Assembly (NCBI RefSeq): GCF_900100155.1
Contig: NZ_FMTP01000002.1
Span: 620,001-684,000, forward strand
DNA length: 64,000 nucleotides
Direction: 5' to 3'
DNA from: Ancylobacter rudongensis
GTDB taxonomy: Bacteria; Pseudomonadota; Alphaproteobacteria; Rhizobiales; Xanthobacteraceae
The notes under the pieces are model-generated. The model saw only the letters and a list, made by a program, of their open reading frames with translations, had not been told where the DNA came from and made no database searches. Position numbers and translations under genes: made by a program. Below are positions 60,486 through 64,000 of the stretch, piece by piece. Within the stretch, counting starts at the first letter, position 1, and each line of letters opens with the position of its first letter.

Positions 60486-60689
60486 GGGGGCCTCCTTGAT
60501 CCTGCTCATGGCCGGGCCGTGCCGGCGGCGCATGTTTCCCCAGCCGAGGGGCAACGCGCAAGCCGGGCCAGATTGGTCGGCAAAGGCACGACAAAGGGTC
60601 GACACCGGCCCGAATGCGCAGTAAACGGGGCGCCGAGAACTACATCCGCTTCCGGTTTGTTTGGAAGTTTTCACTTGTATGGATTGTAA

Positions 60690-61463
60690 ATGAGCAATCT
60701 CCACACCGAGCGTGTCCTGTCGGTGCATCACTGGACCGACAACCTGTTCACCTTCACCACCACGCGCGACCCGGCGCTGCGGTTCAAGAACGGCCAGTTC
60801 GTGATGATCGGCCTTCAGGTGGACGGCAAGCCGCTGCTGCGCGCCTATTCCATCGCCAGCGCCAATTACGAGGAGACGCTGGAGTTCTTCTCGATCAAGG
60901 TGGCCAACGGCCCGCTGACCTCGCGCCTCCAGCATCTCAAGGTCGGCGACGAGGTGATTGTCGGGCGCAAGCCCACCGGCACGCTGCTGGTGGATTATCT
61001 CGTTCCCGGCCGCCGGCTCTATCTGCTGTCTACTGGCACCGGGCTGGCGCCCTTCATGAGCCTGATCAAGGACCCGGAGACCTACGAGGCGTACGAGAAG
61101 GTCATCCTCGTGCACGGCGTGCGCACGGTGGGCGAGCTCGCCTATCAGGACTTCATCGAGAACGAGCTGCCGGACAATGAGTTCTTCGGCGAGCTGGTGC
61201 GCGAGAAGCTGGTCTATTACCCCACGGTGACGCGCGAACCCTATCGCAACCAGGGCCGCATCACCGACCTCATCACCTCGGGCAAGCTGTTCACCGATCT
61301 CGGCCTGCCTCCGCTCGACAAGGAGGACGACCGCGTCATGCTGTGCGGCAGCCCGCAGCTGCTCGACGACATGCGCGTCATTCTTAAGGAGAAGGGTTTC
61401 GAGGAAGGCTCGACCACGGAGCCGGGCGACTTCGTGATCGAAAAGGCGTTTGTGGAGAAGTGA
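60690..61463 (+). CDS. fpr: Ferredoxin-NADP+ reductase
   Basis: The 257-residue flavoprotein exchanges electrons between NADPH and ferredoxin or flavodoxin. FAD binds at LLRAYSIASANYEE and NADP at LLSTGTGLAPFMSLIKD; CGSPQLLDDM and the C-terminal AFVEK are typical of the bacterial subclass I Fpr. It is 204 bp from the divergent VOC start, in a region with TTGGAA/TTGTATGG AT-rich sequence that may hold its promoter. Confidence 0.95.
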   Translation: MSNLHTERVLSVHHWTDNLFTFTTTRDPALRFKNGQFVMIGLQVDGKPLLRAYSIASANYEETLEFFSIKVANGPLTSRLQHLKVGDEVIVGRKPTGTLLVDYLVPGRRLYLLSTGTGLAPFMSLIKDPETYEAYEKVILVHGVRTVGELAYQDFIENELPDNEFFGELVREKLVYYPTVTREPYRNQGRITDLITSGKLFTDLGLPPLDKEDDRVMLCGSPQLLDDMRVILKEKGFEEGSTTEPGDFVIEKAFVEK

Positions 61464-61616
61464 ATGGCTCTCGCGGTGCGCGAGCCTGGAAGGAAGCTGC
61501 GACCTGCTTCACGACACCTGGCTCGGCAAAGGGCCACACGCGTCACATGGACGAAAAACGGGGGAAGGTACTCTGCGGCTCTGACGCCTCTGGTGGCGCC
61601 ACCTTGCGAGGACCTC

Positions 61617-62645
61617 ATGCTTGCTCCTTCCGACACCGTCGCCGTCCTTTCGATCGCCCGGCAGGACTTTCTCAGTTTCGATTCCTCCGCGACCTGTGGG
61701 GACGTGGTGGCGAGGTTTTCGGATGCCGCCCATAAGGACGACGTGAATTTCGCCTGCCTGAAACAGTCGGACGGCCGCTTTCTCGGTCTCGTCAACCTGC
61801 GCGACTGCCTTGCCGAAGCCGCGACGCGGCCGGCACGCGAGATGATGATCGACGACGTGACGCCGTTGACCGAGGATACCACTGCGGAAGATGCCGCTCG
61901 CAAGGTTCTGCGCACCCGCGTGCATTGCCTGCCCGTCCTGGACAAGGCCGGCCGGATTCGCGGCCTTCTCCCAGATCAGGCGGCTTATCAGTTTATGTTC
62001 GACATGGCCGACGAAGACGCAGCCAAGATGGCGGGCATCGTGGGGGTGGCCCACGACCACGACAACTACATGAATCTCACCATTTGGCAGGACTACAGGC
62101 GCCGTATACCTTGGATCTTCGGCCTTGCGGTTGCGGGGCTTGCGGCCGGCCTCGTGGTCCATGCCTATGAGAGCGCACTCGACGTGCTGGTGATCCTCGC
62201 GCTCTACATGCCCATGATCGCGGACACTGGAGGCAATGTGGGCACCCAGTCAGCGAGCCTGATTACCCGCGCCATCTCCTTCGGCAGCATCACAACGCTC
62301 GATGCGGGGCGGGTTCTGTGGCGGGAGCTACGGGTAGCGCTGCTCGTGGCGGCGACCTTGTTCGTCTTCACCTATCTGAAGGTATATTTCCTCTCCAACG
62401 GCGCCGAAATCCCCATGGGGTTGGGCCTCAACGACATTGGCATCGCCATCGGCGTCGCCATCACCGTCCAGGTGGTGAGCGCCACCCTGATCGGTGCGGT
62501 ACTGCCCGTTGTCTCGGTTGCGCTGCGCCAGGACCCCGCCGTGGTTTCCGGTCCGGCCTTGACCACCATCGTCGACCTGACCGGGCTGCTGATCTATTTC
62601 TCCGTCACTACCCGGCTGCTGGGCATCGAACTGGCACCGGCGTGA
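61617..62645 (+). CDS. MgtE-type magnesium transporter lacking the N domain
   Basis: The 342-residue product has only a CBS-pair-like region (about 1-155) before the MgtE transmembrane domain (about 170-342). Transport motifs include MPMIADTGGNVGTQSASLITRA and DPAVVSGPALTTIVDLTGLLIYF. The approximately 130-residue superhelical MgtE_N domain that gates full-length MgtE is absent. GAGGA precedes the ATG at 61617. The frame is open from 61464, directly after fpr, but that part shows no domain. Confidence 0.85.
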   Translation: MLAPSDTVAVLSIARQDFLSFDSSATCGDVVARFSDAAHKDDVNFACLKQSDGRFLGLVNLRDCLAEAATRPAREMMIDDVTPLTEDTTAEDAARKVLRTRVHCLPVLDKAGRIRGLLPDQAAYQFMFDMADEDAAKMAGIVGVAHDHDNYMNLTIWQDYRRRIPWIFGLAVAGLAAGLVVHAYESALDVLVILALYMPMIADTGGNVGTQSASLITRAISFGSITTLDAGRVLWRELRVALLVAATLFVFTYLKVYFLSNGAEIPMGLGLNDIGIAIGVAITVQVVSATLIGAVLPVVSVALRQDPAVVSGPALTTIVDLTGLLIYFSVTTRLLGIELAPA

Positions 62646-62687
62646 GGCTGCAGCAGCAGCGCTGACGGGAAACCGGCGATGGTCGCC

Positions 62688-62999
62688 TCAGCGCGGTGTG
62701 TTCCCTGAATCCCAGCGGTCCCGGTCGGCGCGCGCCGCCTCCTCCGGCGATAGCACGCGGTATTCGGCCTCGATGATCTCGGGACCGCCGCTGCGGCCGG
62801 CACGCCGGCGCCCGCCGAACAGGCGGTAGGCCAGTCCGGCAATCACGATGATGGGAAAAACCACAAGGAACACGCTGGCCGCCACCAGTGCCAGCGCTGT
62901 GCCGAGCGCCAGAGCGACGGCGACGACGAGCGCCACCTGCCACCAGCTCACTTTTCGGACGGTGAAACGCATGCGATCGAACGGGTCGGTCGAACTCAT
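62688..62999 (-). CDS. Hypothetical membrane protein (103 aa)
   Basis: The product has a polar N-terminus, one long hydrophobic segment (about 20-62, WWQVALVVAVALALGTALALV, probably two helices) and a charged C-terminal tail with EIIEAEYRVLSPEE. AAGGA sits very close to the ATG. I recognise no function. It converges with the MgtE gene and diverges from the acetyltransferase gene. Confidence 0.7.
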   Translation of the reverse strand: MSSTDPFDRMRFTVRKVSWWQVALVVAVALALGTALALVAASVFLVVFPIIVIAGLAYRLFGGRRRAGRSGGPEIIEAEYRVLSPEEAARADRDRWDSGNTPR

Positions 63000-63158
63000 T
63001 CCTTAGGTCTTTCCTCCTGACGCGGTCTCCCCGCGAAAATGCGATATGGGGAGGCGGCACGCAGCATTCCAGCGTCCCGCGTGCAATTTCAACGACACGA
63101 ACCCGGAGCCTTCCCGTCGGAGGGGCTTGGACGGGTCCAGCCGTAACGGGAGATCCTG

Positions 63159-63644
63159 ATGCTGCGCGACGCGGTGGAAGCCGACATTTCCGGCATTCTC
63201 GCCATCTATAACCATGCCGTGCTGAACTCAACCGCAATCTGGAACGACACCCCGGCCGATCTCGCCAACCGCCTCGCCTGGTTGCGCGACCGGCAGGGGC
63301 GCGGCTACCCGGTCATCGTCGCCGCCGCACAGGGCGAGGTGCTGGGCTATGCAAGCTTCGGCGATTTCCGCCCCTTTGAGGGCTTCCGTATCAGCGTCGA
63401 GCATTCGGTCTATGTGTCAAAGGACGCACGCGGGCGGGGGCTGGGGCGGGCACTGGTGGAAGCGCTGTTCGCCCCGGCGCGCGCGCTCGGCAAGCAGGTC
63501 ATGATCGGCGGCATCACCGGCGGCAACGAGGCGTCGCTCGCCCTGCACGCCCGCCTCGGATTCCGGGAGACCGGCCGCATGCCCGGGATCGGCACCAAGT
63601 TCGGCCGGCGGCTCGACCTCATCCTTGTACAAAAAGAGCTGTAA
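63159..63644 (+). CDS. GNAT acetyltransferase, MnaT/Pat-like
   Basis: The 161-residue acetyltransferase matches the phosphinothricin/L-methionine sulfoximine N-acetyltransferase group: AVEADISGILAIYNHAVLNSTAIWNDTPADL, GYASFGDFRPFEGFRISVEHSVYV and the acetyl-CoA loop ARGRGLGRALVEALF. Natural substrates are amino acid analogues or methionine derivatives. A 150-bp upstream gap separates it from the divergent membrane protein gene. Confidence 0.9.
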   Translation: MLRDAVEADISGILAIYNHAVLNSTAIWNDTPADLANRLAWLRDRQGRGYPVIVAAAQGEVLGYASFGDFRPFEGFRISVEHSVYVSKDARGRGLGRALVEALFAPARALGKQVMIGGITGGNEASLALHARLGFRETGRMPGIGTKFGRRLDLILVQKEL

Positions 63645-63707
63645 TTTACAATTGAACAACCTTTGCTTGTGTGGTGTCTTGAAACCGCTGTCAGGAAAGG
63701 ACACGCC

Positions 63708-64000
63708 ATGGGTTGGGGCTATGCGTCACTGCTTCCGCTGGTCATCGCCTTCGGCATTCCCGCAATCCTGATCTTCATACGCAGCAGCGTGCGGCAGAAG
63801 CGGGCCGGCGTTGCCGACGAGATCAAGAAGGGCTTCGGCTTCAACGGCGACGCCACCCCGTCCTTCGAATTCGTCGAGGCGAAATACGCCCCAGACCCCA
63901 AGGACCGCGCCTGGCCACGCCTGTTCGTGAGTTCCATTCCTTTCTGCCTGGTGGCGATGCTCGGGCTGGAGATCATCTTCGCGTTGGCCGGCAAGGATGG
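63708..64000 (+). CDS. Partial gene for a small membrane protein at the right edge
   Basis: The ATG follows AGGAAAGG by 9 nt. The 97 residues seen start MGWGYASLLPLVIAFGIPAI (membrane helix), have a cytoplasmic or periplasmic loop with KKGFGFNGDATPSFEFVEAK, and enter a second helix near 75-92 (SSIPFCLVAMLGLEIIFALAG). The gene continues beyond the window. No family recognised. Confidence 0.65.
   Translation, partial: MGWGYASLLPLVIAFGIPAILIFIRSSVRQKRAGVADEIKKGFGFNGDATPSFEFVEAKYAPDPKDRAWPRLFVSSIPFCLVAMLGLEIIFALAGKD

Noticed and set aside
61464..61616. Extended N-terminus of the MgtE-like protein
   Set aside because: The segment has no MgtE_N pattern, and a Shine-Dalgarno with ATG at 61617 gives a better start.

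Overview
The window is a 64 kb chromosomal segment of high-GC DNA from an alphaproteobacterium, most likely Hyphomicrobiales and, by gene content and repeat style, close to the Xanthobacteraceae (Ancylobacter/Starkeya/Xanthobacter type). Supporting signs are a CcrM-type GANTC methyltransferase, an F0 operon with two b-type subunits (atpF' and atpF) apart from F1, an imuA-imuB-dnaE2 cassette preceded by a GTTC-N7-GTTC LexA box, a RibB with a degenerate second domain, and several palindromic repeats of the kind scattered through rhizobial genomes. The taxon is an inference. No rRNA or tRNA gene, CRISPR array, insertion sequence or prophage was found.

Layout. 1-2.5 kb: DUF3833 and VanZ-like genes, a tiny SD-led gene, a cluster of palindromic repeats, and an orphan Flp pilin gene with TTAAC half-sites upstream. 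2.5-10.6 kb: CorC-type membrane protein, aroC, a small membrane protein, a long non-coding stretch, an HTH-RibB fusion, a DUF1194 protein, a TrmA/RumA-type RNA methyltransferase and a DUF1097 protein. 10.6-17.5 kb: tlyA, dxs, xseB and a histone-deacetylase-like gene on the minus strand, split by a plus-strand island (lipase-like membrane protein, ICMT-like methyltransferase, DUF1272) and a minus-strand DUF1284 gene. 17.7-23.3 kb: Sua5-type synthase, SleB-like wall hydrolase, and atpI-atpB-atpE-atpF'-atpF ending at a clear intrinsic terminator. 23.5-32.3 kb: smc, a FUSC protein, ccrM, csbD-like, mutY, a DciA-like gene and a DsbA-like oxidoreductase.

32.4-42.8 kb is accessory metabolism: a coupled VOC/radical SAM pair, a short glycosyltransferase, moaB, a zinc metallopeptidase, a hydrolase and ring-cleaving dioxygenase pair resembling mhqD/mhqO, a divergent LysR regulator over a perfect palindrome, an OhrR-like MarR regulator, and a SorC regulator with a SAF-domain dehydrogenase. 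42.9-49.3 kb is the SOS mutagenesis cassette. 49.3-53.7 kb holds GtrA, an ArnT-like transferase, a DPM1-like GT2 and a divergent YdjC deacetylase: the parts of a pathway that adds a free amino sugar to lipid A. 53.6-64 kb has DUF983, small proteins, ExoD, a YegD-like Hsp70, an aldehyde dehydrogenase, a duplicated-sensor protein with a degenerate GGDEF domain, a VOC protein, ferredoxin-NADP reductase, a half-size MgtE, an acetyltransferase and a gene running off the right edge.

The observations I rate highest are the HTH-RibB fusion with two plausible starts (one possibly leaderless), the lipid A amino-sugar module, the LysR palindrome at the dioxygenase locus, and the degenerate GGDEF protein with a tandemly duplicated sensor.
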